Shown here: positions 1 to 6,676 of the stretch, in pieces | How the letters are laid out: each line of letters begins with the position of its first letter | How positions within the stretch are numbered: position 1 is the first letter of the stretch | Source of the DNA: Pelotomaculum sp. UBA5255 | GTDB taxonomy: Bacteria; Bacillota; Desulfotomaculia; Desulfotomaculales; Pelotomaculaceae | NCBI GenBank assembly: GCA_002408725.1 | Contig: DHTR01000075.1 | Coordinates: 16,889 to 29,658, forward strand | DNA: 12,770 bases | Direction: 5' to 3' | Program-made: the position numbers and the translations under genes | The notes under the pieces: model-generated | Told to the model about the DNA's origin: nothing | The model's input: the letters and a program-made list of their open reading frames with translations, nothing else | The model's database searches: none

Positions 1-11
1 GTGAGAAGCAC

Positions 12-1553
12 ATGGACATGAGCCTGATTCTAGTTTTAACAGCAGGAGTTGCACTTGCGGCTTTTGCCGTAGGATATTTTGTGAGGAAATCCCTGGCAGA
101 GGCCAGGATTACCTCCGCTGAGGCCGAAGCAAAAAAGATTTTAGATGAGGCTGAAAAGGACGCCGAGGCCAAGAAAAGGGAAGCCATTGTTGAGGCCAAG
201 GAAGAAGTGTTAAAACTTCGCAATGATATTGAAAGGGAAAATCGTGAGCGCAGGTCGGAGCTACAAAGATTGGAGCGACGTCTCGTTCAAAAAGAAGAAA
301 CCCTGGACCGTAAAGTTGATTCAATTGAGAAAAAGGAAGAGAATCTCAACCGGAAAGAAGCGGAAATCGACGCAACCAAGGCACAGCTAACAGCAATTTA
401 TAACCGTCAGGTGACAGAACTTGAGCGCATATCCGGGATGACCTCAGAAGAGGCAAAGCAGATTCTACTTTCAGACATTGAAAAAGAAATCCAACATGAA
501 GCGGCCCTGATGATTAAAGAAATTGAAAATAAGGCCAAAGAAGAAGGGGAAAAACGCGCACGTGATATTATTTCCCTGGCCATACAAAGATGTGCCGCCG
601 ACCACGTAGCTGAAGCTACTGTAGCCGTGATACCGTTGCCCGGTGATGAAATGAAGGGCCGGATTATCGGGCGTGAGGGTCGGAACATACGTGCTTTTGA
701 AACCTTAACCGGCATTGACCTGATTATCGACGACACGCCTGAAGCAGTTATTTTATCTGGTTTTGACCCAATTCGCAGAGAGGTAGCCCGGATCGCCCTG
801 GAAAAGCTGATCATCGATGGTAGAATTCATCCTGCCCGTATTGAAGAGATGGTCGAAAAAGCTCAGAAGGAAGTAACTACTCAGATCAGGGAAGCCGGTG
901 AACAGTCCACTTTTGATACGGGTGTACACGGCATTCATCCGGAGTTAATTATCCTTTTGGGGCGTTTGAAGTTCCGTACAAGTTACGGGCAGAACGTTTT
1001 AAAACATTCCATTGAAGTCGCGCACCTGTGCGGCTTAATGGCAGCCGAACTGGGCATTGATATTCAACTGGCCAAAAGAGCCGGTCTGCTACATGATATA
1101 GGCAAGGCAGTTGACCACGAAGTGGAGGGCCCACACGTCACCATTGGAGTTGATCTGGCTAAAAAATACCGTGAGACACACGAGATTATTCATGCCATTG
1201 CCGCCCACCATGGTGATGAAGAACCTCAAACCATCATTGCAGTGCTCGTACAGGCGGCTGACGCTGTCTCTGCGGCAAGGCCCGGGGCCCGCAGGGAAAC
1301 ACTTGAAGCCTATATCAAGCGCCTTACTAAGCTTGAGGAAATCGCAAACTCCTTTGAAGGGGTCGATAAATCTTTTGCTATTCAAGCCGGGCGGGAAGTA
1401 CGGATTATGGTCAAACCCGATAAGGTGGACGACCTTGGCGCCATTCGCCTGGTACGGAGTGTAACAAAGAAAATTGAAAGCGAACTGGATTACCCAGGAC
1501 AGATAAAGGTCGTTATTATCAGGGAAACAAGGGTCGTGGAATATGCGAAATAG
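12..1553 (+). CDS. rny: Ribonuclease Y
   Basis: Membrane-anchored endoribonuclease that starts mRNA decay and processing. The 513-residue product has the family's usual length and full domain order. An N-terminal hydrophobic helix (about residues 4-23) is followed by a long charged coiled coil (about 28-200). A KH RNA-binding domain follows, with the loop GRIIGREGRN at 216-225. The HD domain begins near 330 with His332 in HSIEVAHL and the metal-binding pair His361-Asp362 in LLHDIGKA. A short C-terminal RNase Y domain completes it. The start at 12 puts the partly visible GTGAG ribosome binding site at bases 1-5; a second ATG at 18 is possible. A strong terminator lies directly downstream. The order rny, (hypothetical), ymdB, spoVS resembles the rny-ymdB-spoVS order known from Bacillus. 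Identification is very secure. Confidence 0.98.
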   Translation: MDMSLILVLTAGVALAAFAVGYFVRKSLAEARITSAEAEAKKILDEAEKDAEAKKREAIVEAKEEVLKLRNDIERENRERRSELQRLERRLVQKEETLDRKVDSIEKKEENLNRKEAEIDATKAQLTAIYNRQVTELERISGMTSEEAKQILLSDIEKEIQHEAALMIKEIENKAKEEGEKRARDIISLAIQRCAADHVAEATVAVIPLPGDEMKGRIIGREGRNIRAFETLTGIDLIIDDTPEAVILSGFDPIRREVARIALEKLIIDGRIHPARIEEMVEKAQKEVTTQIREAGEQSTFDTGVHGIHPELIILLGRLKFRTSYGQNVLKHSIEVAHLCGLMAAELGIDIQLAKRAGLLHDIGKAVDHEVEGPHVTIGVDLAKKYRETHEIIHAIAAHHGDEEPQTIIAVLVQAADAVSAARPGARRETLEAYIKRLTKLEEIANSFEGVDKSFAIQAGREVRIMVKPDKVDDLGAIRLVRSVTKKIESELDYPGQIKVVIIRETRVVEYAK

Positions 1554-1558
1554 TGAAC

Positions 1559-1597
1559 AAAATAAGAAACGGCCTTTATAAGGCCGTTTCTTATTTT
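1559..1597 (+). terminator. Rho-independent terminator after rny
   Basis: A perfect 18-bp inverted repeat (arms 1559-1576 and 1580-1597) closes a 3-base TAT loop. The outer arms are A-rich on the left and T-rich on the right (AAAATAAG / CTTATTTT) and the core is GGCCGTTTC-type. Because the arms are A/T-symmetric, the element could stop transcription from either direction. It starts 6 bases after the rny stop codon. Confidence 0.93.
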
Positions 1598-1800
1598 CAC
1601 AAGCCGTAATCTTTCTTGCCACTGCAGCATATTTGCTTAATTCTGGTGTTATTTGTAGTTTACCTTATTTTCACCATATTTCTGTATCCAATATTGGTCC
1701 CAAAAGAGATTTTTTTAGCAAGCTCCGCTAAATAAGCAGGAATACCTTGTTGAAAGCAGAATGTCTATTTATTCAGCAGGTTTTAAGGAAGGTGACAACA

Positions 1801-2322
1801 TTGGGATTCCGCTACAAAGGAAACAGGGACAATGTAACAGACAGCGTTGGCCTGTTGATCTCGATTCTGGTACGTTACCCGGAAGTGGCTACTATTAATT
1901 TTGACCCGGAAAATCATTTATTAAAGTTTACCTTTATATACTTACAGGTATTAGGGAATAATGAGCTGGAAAATATTAAAGAAAAACTAATGGATAGCAT
2001 CGAAGTTTATAATCTCCTGGAGGGGAAAGAGACGAGATTGGTTGCTCTTGACCACCAGATCTGCGGTAACCTCACCTTGCTTGAGGTCCAACGGGATGTG
2101 GATACCCTCGTTCAGGAGGAAATAACCCTGATTGTTGAACTGTTTCACCAACACCTCAACACCAATCTCGTTACGGAAGATAATGAGCAGTTGATTGAAG
2201 AAGACCTGCTTGCCCAGGAAGAAATGATTGAGCACATGCTCGAGAGCATCAAAGGCTCTACCCAGGATAAATTCCTTTTCGCATTCCGCGAGGAAGGTAG
2301 GGTCCTGGTATTTAACAAGTAA
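1801..2322 (+). CDS. Conserved-type hypothetical protein between rny and ymdB
   Basis: I do not recognise this protein. From the start chosen here it is 173 residues, with no signal peptide and no membrane segment. The N-terminal half alternates short hydrophobic strands and helices. The second half (about 85-155) is strongly acidic and probably helical, with many Glu-Glu and Gln-Glu pairs. The TTG at 1801 is preferred because AAGGAAGGTGA lies just upstream with normal spacing. An in-frame TTG at 1747 (191 residues) has only a weak GCAGG. Just 15 bases separate its stop from the TTG of the ymdB-like gene, so the two are almost certainly co-transcribed, which hints at a role near RNA turnover or cAMP signalling. 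That functional link is inference from position only. Confidence 0.85.
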   Translation: MGFRYKGNRDNVTDSVGLLISILVRYPEVATINFDPENHLLKFTFIYLQVLGNNELENIKEKLMDSIEVYNLLEGKETRLVALDHQICGNLTLLEVQRDVDTLVQEEITLIVELFHQHLNTNLVTEDNEQLIEEDLLAQEEMIEHMLESIKGSTQDKFLFAFREEGRVLVFNK

Positions 2323-2337
2323 CAGGAGGAAAGCCTC

Positions 2338-3120
2338 TTGCGTCTGCTGATGATCGGCGATATTGTAGGGCGTTCGGGCCGACGGGCCATCAAGGTTAAT
2401 ATAAGCGACCTGAAAAGAGAATTTGAGCTTGACCTAGTCATTGCAAACGGTGAAAATGCCGCCGGAGGCAAAGGTATCACGAGGGAGGTTGCCCAAGAAT
2501 TGTTTTCCACAGGAGTGGATGTTTTAACCATGGGCAACCACGTCTGGAATATAAAAGAGGCCCACGAATACATAAACCGGGAAACAAGAATCATTAGGCC
2601 GGCGAATTATCCGCCAGGCACGTCTGGATTTGGCTCCAATGTTTTTGAGACCCGCCGGAAGGTGAAAATTGCAGTAATTAATCTAGCCGGGCGGGTTTTT
2701 CTTGACGCTCTCGACTGCCCCTTCAGAAAGGCAGATGAAATTCTGGCCAGGACCAAGGAAATAGCGCAGGTTGTAGTCGTGGATTTCCACGCTGAAGCCA
2801 CTTCGGAAAAAGTTGCCATGGGGTGGTACCTGGCAGGGAGAGTATCCGCCGTGGTGGGCACCCACACCCATGTACAAACCGCAGATGAACGCATTTTACC
2901 GGGGGGAACCGCTTATATAACTGACCTGGGTATGACTGGCCCGTTGAATTCCGTGATTGGAGTGAAGAAAGAAATCATCATAGAGAAATTCAGATCTCAA
3001 CTTCCCCAACGCTTTGAGGTTGCCTCCGGCCCATTTCAGTTTAACGGCGTGATAATTGATATTGATGAGTACACAGGCGAAGCTAATTCCATTCAACGTG
3101 TTCAAAATTATGAGGAGTGA
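2338..3120 (+). CDS. ymdB: YmdB-family metallophosphoesterase (TIGR00282 type)
   Basis: Dinuclear-metal phosphodiesterase. The Bacillus subtilis relative hydrolyses 2',3' and 3',5' cyclic nucleotides and influences biofilm and motility choice. The 260-residue length fits the family. The metal-site residues of the fold are all visible: Asp8 (GDIVG), Glu39-Asn40 (NGENAAGGKG), Asn67-His68 (GNHVW), His151 (DFHAEATSEK), His176 and His178 (GTHTHVQTAD). The C-terminal YITDLGMTGP signature follows at about 193-202. It starts at TTG, placed by AGGAGGAAA about 7 bases upstream. It follows the hypothetical gene by 15 bases and precedes spoVS, matching the known ymdB-spoVS pairing. Family assignment is firm; the exact physiological substrate here is inferred. 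Confidence 0.95.
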   Translation: MRLLMIGDIVGRSGRRAIKVNISDLKREFELDLVIANGENAAGGKGITREVAQELFSTGVDVLTMGNHVWNIKEAHEYINRETRIIRPANYPPGTSGFGSNVFETRRKVKIAVINLAGRVFLDALDCPFRKADEILARTKEIAQVVVVDFHAEATSEKVAMGWYLAGRVSAVVGTHTHVQTADERILPGGTAYITDLGMTGPLNSVIGVKKEIIIEKFRSQLPQRFEVASGPFQFNGVIIDIDEYTGEANSIQRVQNYEE

Positions 3121-3160
3121 TTGATTCAACCATTTTAATTAACAAGTAACCCCTTTTAGG

Positions 3161-3186
3161 CAGCCCGTTTTAGAATTGACGGGCTG
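3161..3186 (+). terminator. Possible weak terminator or hairpin after ymdB
   Basis: CAGCCCGT (3161-3168) and ACGGGCTG (3179-3186) form a perfect 8-bp stem around a 10-base loop, 41 bases after the ymdB stop. No T-tract follows, so efficient intrinsic termination is doubtful. It may instead be an mRNA 3'-end or processing hairpin. It separates ymdB from the spoVS promoter. Confidence 0.45.
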
Positions 3187-3224
3187 TTACGGCGCATCAA
3201 GAACTCAAATTTTTAAATTTTACA

Positions 3225-3253
3225 AAAGGTATTTTATAACCATTGGCGAATAT
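3225..3253 (+). promoter_or_regulatory. Candidate sigma-H promoter of spoVS
   Basis: Compared with the Bacillus sigma-H consensus (RnAGGAWWW, 11-12 bases, RnnGAATWW), bases 3225-3233 read AAAGGTATT with one mismatch (T for A after GG). Bases 3245-3253 read GGCGAATAT with no mismatch. The spacer is 11 bases. Transcription would start near 3260, giving a leader of about 55 bases before the spoVS ATG. The Bacillus spoVS gene is known to be sigma-H dependent, which agrees. A TATAAT hexamer (3251-3256) overlaps the -10 element, so sigma-A use cannot be excluded, although no good -35 for it is present. Confidence 0.6.
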
Positions 3254-3314
3254 AATTTCTGTACAGGGAGTTCAGGACAACAAAACTATTGACGCTTATA
3301 AGGAGGTTGCCCGA

Positions 3315-3578
3315 ATGGAGGGAATATTAAAGGTTTCAGCAAGGTCCAATCCAAACTCTGTAGCTGGCGCCCTAGCAGGTGTCCTTCGGGAACGCGGATG
3401 TGCAGAAATGCAGGCCATTGGCGCGGGCGCCCTAAACCAGGCAGTAAAAGCAGTAGCAATTGCTAGGGGCTTCGTAGCACCCAGCGGGGTTGACCTAATA
3501 TGTATTCCTGCCTTTACGGACATTATTATCGACGGGGAGGAAAGGACCGCTATCAAGCTGATTGTAGAGCCAAGGTAA
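3315..3578 (+). CDS. spoVS: Stage V sporulation protein S
   Basis: Small sporulation protein of the Alba-like fold. In Bacillus it is needed for progress beyond stage V and affects septation. The 87-residue product is close to the 86 residues usual for SpoVS and keeps the family's very conserved core: LKVSARSNPNSVAGALAG near the N-terminus, IGAGALNQAVKAVAIARG in the middle and IDGEERTAIKLIVEPR at the end. The ATG at 3315 is chosen because AAGGAGG (3300-3306) sits 8 bases upstream and the product then matches the family N-terminus. Reading on to a TTG at 3243 would add 24 residues with no family counterpart and would overlap the promoter. It is probably transcribed alone from its own promoter. 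Confidence 0.97.
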   Translation: MEGILKVSARSNPNSVAGALAGVLRERGCAEMQAIGAGALNQAVKAVAIARGFVAPSGVDLICIPAFTDIIIDGEERTAIKLIVEPR

Positions 3579-3663
3579 GTTATAATATACTAACAAGTTA
3601 ACTTGGCTATTTTTATTCTTGATAGATAAGATATGCGAATATCGACAAGAATCGCTACTTTTA

Positions 3664-3686
3664 AAAGCTGCCCACAAGGCGGCTTT
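3664..3686 (+). terminator. Probable terminator downstream of spoVS
   Basis: AAAGCTGCC (3664-3672) pairs with GGCGGCTTT (3678-3686) in a 9-bp stem with one G-T wobble and a 5-base CACAA loop. The T-rich stretch after it is short (CTATATTTC). It lies 85 bases after the spoVS stop and is the best candidate for the end of that transcript. Confidence 0.6.
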
Positions 3687-3829
3687 CTATATTTCATAGA
3701 GTAAACCGGAGAACGAAAATATTTAAACTAAATCAACATCTTACGATAGCATCAAACCTCGAAAAAAGTAGTATAATTATGGGTAGCCCAATAGCAACTA
3801 TTTATTATAATAGATAGACAGGTTTTATT

Positions 3830-4038
3830 ATGATTCACCCCCGCAATTTGAGCGACAAGCACATCCGCGCTGTCCAAAAAGGCGGGGTCGGTACGAGCAA
3901 CCTTCCGCAAGTCTTAGCGGATTGTACTTAATATCCTGTTATACTCAGGGTCTGATGAACAGGCGACACCATGAAAGTGAAATAAAGAAGGTCGTGGGCG
4001 GAAATTTTTTGAGGGTGTTGGAGCAAGTATTGAAATAA
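3830..4038 (+). pseudogene. Remnant of a membrane dipeptidase (peptidase family M19)
   Basis: Two pieces in different frames resemble peptidase M19. The first (ATG 3830, stop 3929-3931, 33 codons) reads MIHPRNLSDKHIRAVQKGG. This matches the family's conserved HPRNLTDEQ-RA-GGV segment, which follows the active-site SHSN region. It runs straight into SNLPQV, like the C-terminal 'sklP.lt' motif, so about 100 intervening residues are missing. The second piece is in another frame and ends at 4036-4038. It carries QGLMNR, then IKKVVGGNFLRVLEQVL, the typical M19 C-terminus (ILGGNFLRV). The N-terminal metal-binding half and the catalytic site are absent, so it cannot encode an enzyme. It sits 32 bases before the PHP gene. 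Similarity was judged by eye. Confidence 0.72.
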
Positions 4039-4070
4039 ATGGTATCGAAAATTTAAAAAAGGTGATCTAG

Positions 4071-4925
4071 ATGCAGGCTGACCTGCACATTCATACTACT
4101 TATTCAGACGGTATCAAAAGTCCGGAGGAAATCGTGTCCATGGCAAAATCCATGGGCTTGGCTGCCATCGCCATCACGGACCACGATACCCTGGATGGGG
4201 TTATTCCCGCTATTGCGGCAGGCAGACGCTATAACTTTGAAGTTATCCCAGGGATTGAGCTTGGTTCAGAATACAGGGGTGAAGAAATCCATATTCTTGG
4301 TTACCTGGTTGAACTGGATGATCTTGAATTCCTTGACAAACTCTCGCTGTTTCGCCAGACCAGAATTGACCGCATGGGAAAAATGGTTCAGAAGCTGCAG
4401 AATCTCGGTTTTAAGATCGAGCTGAACAAAGTCATTAACATTTCCGGATCAGGCTCCATAGGGCGCCCGCACCTGGCAGCGGCTCTGCTTGAGGCAGGCG
4501 CCGTTAAAACTACCGCGGAGGCCTTCGATCTGTATATCGGGGCGGGGCGCCCGGCCTATGTGCCCCGTTACAAGCTTACTCCTGCCGAAGCGATAAACAT
4601 GGTCCGCTCTGCTGGGGGAGTCCCGGTTCTGGCGCACCCGGGACTGAATCATTCCACGCAGTTGATTGAGGAACTGAAGACAGCCGGCCTCGCTGGCCTG
4701 GAAGCCCATCATCCTGCTCACTCCTGGGAACAAGCAGCTTATTATGAAAGGTTGGCCAGGGCAGATGGCCTGATCGTGACCGGCGGGTCTGATTATCACG
4801 ACCCGGGGCACCTGGCCGGATGTCGGCTTGGTTCAGACACCGTACCCTACAGCGTGGTAGAAGATTTGAAAAATTACCGTACAAAAGCAGTCTCAGGATC
4901 AAATCATAAGATTGAAAGAGTTTAA
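4071..4925 (+). CDS. PHP-domain phosphoesterase (RNase AM / TrpH-like)
   Basis: Metal-dependent phosphoesterase of the polymerase and histidinol phosphatase (PHP) superfamily, 284 residues, cytoplasmic. The trinuclear metal ligands are visible in order: His6 and His8 (DLHIHTTYSDG), Asp13, Asp37-His38 (ITDHDT), Glu63 (PGIE), His74 (IHILGY), His134 (GRPH), His189 (LAHPG), and Asp241 with His243 (GSDYH). This arrangement matches the YciV/TrpH group, whose characterised members act as 5'-3' exoribonuclease (RNase AM) or 3',5'-nucleoside bisphosphate phosphatase. The substrate here is therefore probably RNA 5' ends or pAp-type nucleotides (inference). The start is placed by AAAAAAGGTGAT upstream. 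The gap to the next gene is 29 bases, so they are probably co-transcribed. Confidence 0.93.
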   Translation: MQADLHIHTTYSDGIKSPEEIVSMAKSMGLAAIAITDHDTLDGVIPAIAAGRRYNFEVIPGIELGSEYRGEEIHILGYLVELDDLEFLDKLSLFRQTRIDRMGKMVQKLQNLGFKIELNKVINISGSGSIGRPHLAAALLEAGAVKTTAEAFDLYIGAGRPAYVPRYKLTPAEAINMVRSAGGVPVLAHPGLNHSTQLIEELKTAGLAGLEAHHPAHSWEQAAYYERLARADGLIVTGGSDYHDPGHLAGCRLGSDTVPYSVVEDLKNYRTKAVSGSNHKIERV

Positions 4926-4954
4926 TAGCAGATAAGTCAAAAGGAGATGTAAAG

Positions 4955-6124
4955 GTGAATAAGGCAAAGCGGATGGACAGCCTAGCTTCAGGTGTTTTTA
5001 ATGAGATGGAAGAAAAAAAACAAAGAGTTGAGGCAAGGGGTGTGAAGGTAATCGACCTTGGAGTGGGCAGCCCGGATCTTCCACCTGCTCCCCATATCAT
5101 TGAAGCTCTCCGGCGTTCGGCCAATAACCCCTCCCATTATCGTTACACGCTTGTAGGCGTCCGCAGGCTATACGAAGCCCTAACCGGATGGTACAAAAAC
5201 CGTTTTAACGTGGATCTTGATCCCGATAACGAGGTTCTCCTGCTAATGGGCTCTCAGGACGGGTTGGCCCATCTGGCCATGGCCTACGTAGACCCGGGCG
5301 ATATTGCTCTGGTCCCTGATCCGGGCTATCCAATTTATAGCTTTAGCATTCAAATGGCCCAGGGAGAAATTTTCCCCCTGCCGCTTCTTGCTGAAAACCG
5401 GTTTCTACCTGATTTCAGCTTGATCCCACCGGACATTGCCGCCAAAGCAAAACTGATGTGGCTGAATTATCCCAATAACCCGGTTGCAGTTTCTGCTGAC
5501 AGGGAGTTTTTTGAGCGTGCGGTCGAATTTGCGCGGAAGTACGATATTCTGATTTGTCACGATGTTGCTTACGCCGAACTGGCCTACGACGGATTCAAGC
5601 CGATGAGCTTTTTGGAAGTCCCCGGGGCAAAGGATGTGGGGATTGAGTTTTATTCTCTTTCCAAGACCTACAACATGGCTGGTTGCCGGATTGGCTTTGC
5701 CCTGGGGAACAGGGAGGTTCTTTCAAACCTGGCCTTAATCAAATCAAATATTGACTACGGCGTCTTTCATCCTGTACAGGAGGCCGGGATTGCGGCCCTG
5801 ACAGGTCCCCAGGAATGTGTAACCATTAACGCGCAAACCTACCAGCGACGTAGAGATGTGCTGGTGGATGGGTTGGCCGAGTTAGGATGGAAAATGCCCA
5901 AGCCTAATGCCTCGATGTTCATTTGGGCGCCCCTGCCGCCGGGATACACCTCATCTACCCTTTTCGTTTCGGAACTGCTGGAGAAGGCCGGAATCATAGT
6001 CATTCCCGGAGTGGCCTTCGGCAACCGGGGGGAGGGATACGTCAGGATCGCCCTGGTTAGAGACGAGGGCATCCTTACCGAGGTCGTAAAGCGTGTCCGG
6101 CAAAGCTTTTCATTTAACGCCTGA
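4955..6124 (+). CDS. PLP-dependent class I/II aminotransferase, LL-diaminopimelate aminotransferase-like
   Basis: Fold-type I aminotransferase of 389 residues, the normal length. Cofactor and substrate residues are visible: Tyr125 (DPGYPIY), Asn175 (NYPNNP), Asp203 and Tyr206 (HDVAYAE), Schiff-base Lys237 (YSLSKTYNMAG), Arg245, and the carboxylate-binding Arg364. Stretches such as IDLGVGSPDLPP, HYRYTLVG, DPGDIALVPDPGYPIYS and ENRFLPD resemble the DapL group, which makes LL-diaminopimelate from tetrahydrodipicolinate in one step for peptidoglycan and lysine. Aspartate or alanine aminotransferases of the same subfamily are possible, so substrate is not certain. The GTG start is placed by AAGGAGATG (4941-4949). 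No terminator is visible before the small coiled-coil gene, so the transcript may continue. Confidence 0.93.
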   Translation: MNKAKRMDSLASGVFNEMEEKKQRVEARGVKVIDLGVGSPDLPPAPHIIEALRRSANNPSHYRYTLVGVRRLYEALTGWYKNRFNVDLDPDNEVLLLMGSQDGLAHLAMAYVDPGDIALVPDPGYPIYSFSIQMAQGEIFPLPLLAENRFLPDFSLIPPDIAAKAKLMWLNYPNNPVAVSADREFFERAVEFARKYDILICHDVAYAELAYDGFKPMSFLEVPGAKDVGIEFYSLSKTYNMAGCRIGFALGNREVLSNLALIKSNIDYGVFHPVQEAGIAALTGPQECVTINAQTYQRRRDVLVDGLAELGWKMPKPNASMFIWAPLPPGYTSSTLFVSELLEKAGIIVIPGVAFGNRGEGYVRIALVRDEGILTEVVKRVRQSFSFNA

Positions 6125-6224
6125 TAGCGCATATCTTTTGCAGTCTCTCTCAAACCGCGCCGGCTTCTATTTGCTATAACCCCGGCATATACTAGGATTG
6201 AGATGCCTGTGAGGTGATGAAGCA

Positions 6225-6503
6225 GTGGAAGATAGGGTAGACACTACCTATCTGAGGAGAAGGATTCATGAGCTTGAAGAAAAAATCGAACAACTACGGT
6301 TAAGCCGCAGGGTACTGATGAACCTAATTGAAAAAATAGAAAAGGATAAGTTAGGCTTTTTAAGCCGTCTGGAAAAGGAAAATCGTAAACTTCAACTAAA
6401 CAATTACCGCTACGCCCAATGGCTGCTTCGTAAAAATCGTCAAATTGTTGAACTAGAGTCAAAACTACAGGAGGACCCTCCACACAAATCAGCAAAATAT
6501 TAA
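6225..6503 (+). CDS. Small coiled-coil protein of unknown function
   Basis: I do not recognise a family. The 92-residue product is almost wholly charged and helical. Heptad-like spacing of Leu and Ile runs from about residue 9 to 85 (RRIHELEEKIEQLRLSRRV, then LMNLIEKIEK and IVELESKLQE), so a dimeric coiled coil is likely. There is no signal peptide or membrane segment. It starts at GTG with GAGGTGATGA at 6211-6220 just upstream. Coding potential is supported by the good ribosome binding site, the sensible composition and a terminator about 90 bases downstream. A structural or DNA-associated role is possible but not shown. Confidence 0.8.
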   Translation: MEDRVDTTYLRRRIHELEEKIEQLRLSRRVLMNLIEKIEKDKLGFLSRLEKENRKLQLNNYRYAQWLLRKNRQIVELESKLQEDPPHKSAKY

Positions 6504-6504
6504 T

Positions 6505-6525
6505 TTATCCACAGAATTATACACA
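6505..6525 (+). promoter_or_regulatory. Tandem pair of perfect DnaA boxes
   Basis: TTATCCACA (6505-6513) and TTATACACA (6517-6525) both match the DnaA-box consensus TTATNCACA exactly, in the same orientation, separated by three bases (GAA). Their 12-base repeat distance is a spacing seen in replication origins and DnaA-binding clusters. They lie directly after the coiled-coil gene stop, about 100 bases upstream of the DUF3842 promoter. No dnaA, dnaN or AT-rich unwinding element is visible nearby, so this is more likely a regulatory or DnaA-titrating site than an origin. Confidence 0.7.
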
Positions 6526-6535
6526 CCATGGCATT

Positions 6536-6549
6536 TAATGTTAACATTA
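6536..6549. repeat. 14-bp perfect palindrome
   Basis: TAATGTTAACATTA is self-complementary over all 14 bases with no loop, which suits a dimeric DNA-binding protein better than an RNA hairpin. It lies 10 bases after the DnaA box pair and upstream of the DUF3842 promoter. No known operator was recognised. Confidence 0.5.
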
Positions 6550-6589
6550 GCAAATTACGACTTTTCAGGCGCAAAAATGACATGCAAAC

Positions 6590-6617
6590 AAGGACCCCGG
6601 GAGGGTCTTTCTTCTTG
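6590..6617 (+). terminator. Rho-independent terminator after the coiled-coil gene
   Basis: AAGGACCC (6590-6597) pairs with GGGTCTTT (6603-6610) with one G-T wobble, closing a 5-base CGGGA loop. The pyrimidine-rich CTTTCTTCTT follows. It closes the transcript carrying the aminotransferase and coiled-coil genes. Confidence 0.8.
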
Positions 6618-6644
6618 GTTAGATATGGTATAATGCTTTATAAT
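6615..6644 (+). promoter_or_regulatory. Candidate sigma-A promoter for the DUF3842 gene
   Basis: TTGGTT (6615-6620) and a perfect TATAAT (6639-6644) are 18 bases apart, which would start transcription near 6651. A second TATAAT at 6629-6634 lacks a recognisable -35. The promoter follows the terminator immediately, consistent with a new transcript. Confidence 0.6.
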
Positions 6645-6676
6645 ATTGAAATTTCAGGCTCCAAAGGCGGTGGACT

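Larger units (their letters stand above)
3579..4070 (+). other. Gene-free stretch between spoVS and the PHP gene
   Basis: This stretch of nearly 500 bases holds no intact gene. The first part contains the probable spoVS terminator and a small GATAT-GCGA-ATATC hairpin near 3633. Bases 3690-3829 are AT-rich with TATAAT hexamers (for example 3772-3777) but no convincing -35 partner, and nothing coding was recognised there. From 3830 to 4038 it holds fragments of an M19 dipeptidase gene. AAAAAAGGTGAT at 4055-4066 is the ribosome binding site of the PHP gene. Confidence 0.7.

Noticed and set aside
1089..1622. 177-codon minus-strand reading frame opposite rny
   Set aside because: It lies antisense to the highly conserved HD domain of rny, runs through the terminator, and its product resembles no known protein; it is a shadow of rny.
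3243..3314. Longer spoVS start at TTG 3243 giving 111 residues
   Set aside because: The extra 24 residues have no counterpart in SpoVS, there is no ribosome binding site before 3243, and the stretch overlaps the sigma-H-like promoter. ATG 3315 has a perfect AAGGAGG.
3289..3317. TTGACG at 3289-3294 as a sigma-A -35 element
   Set aside because: The -10 position 17 bases later falls on the spoVS start codon and does not resemble TATAAT.
3830..4038. Structured non-coding RNA in the gene-free stretch (for example TCCGC/GCGGA hairpin near 3904-3921)
   Set aside because: Small stems exist, but no known RNA family signature was seen and the M19 protein fragments explain the sequence better.
6165..6193. 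Promoter for the coiled-coil gene (TTCTAT, 17 bases, TATACT)
   Set aside because: The -10 is fair but the -35 has hardly any match, and TTGCTA at 6171 is only 11 bases away. Read-through from the aminotransferase gene is as likely.
6505..6525. A chromosomal replication origin at the DnaA box pair
   Set aside because: Only two boxes, no AT-rich unwinding region of adequate length, and no dnaA, dnaN or other origin genes nearby.
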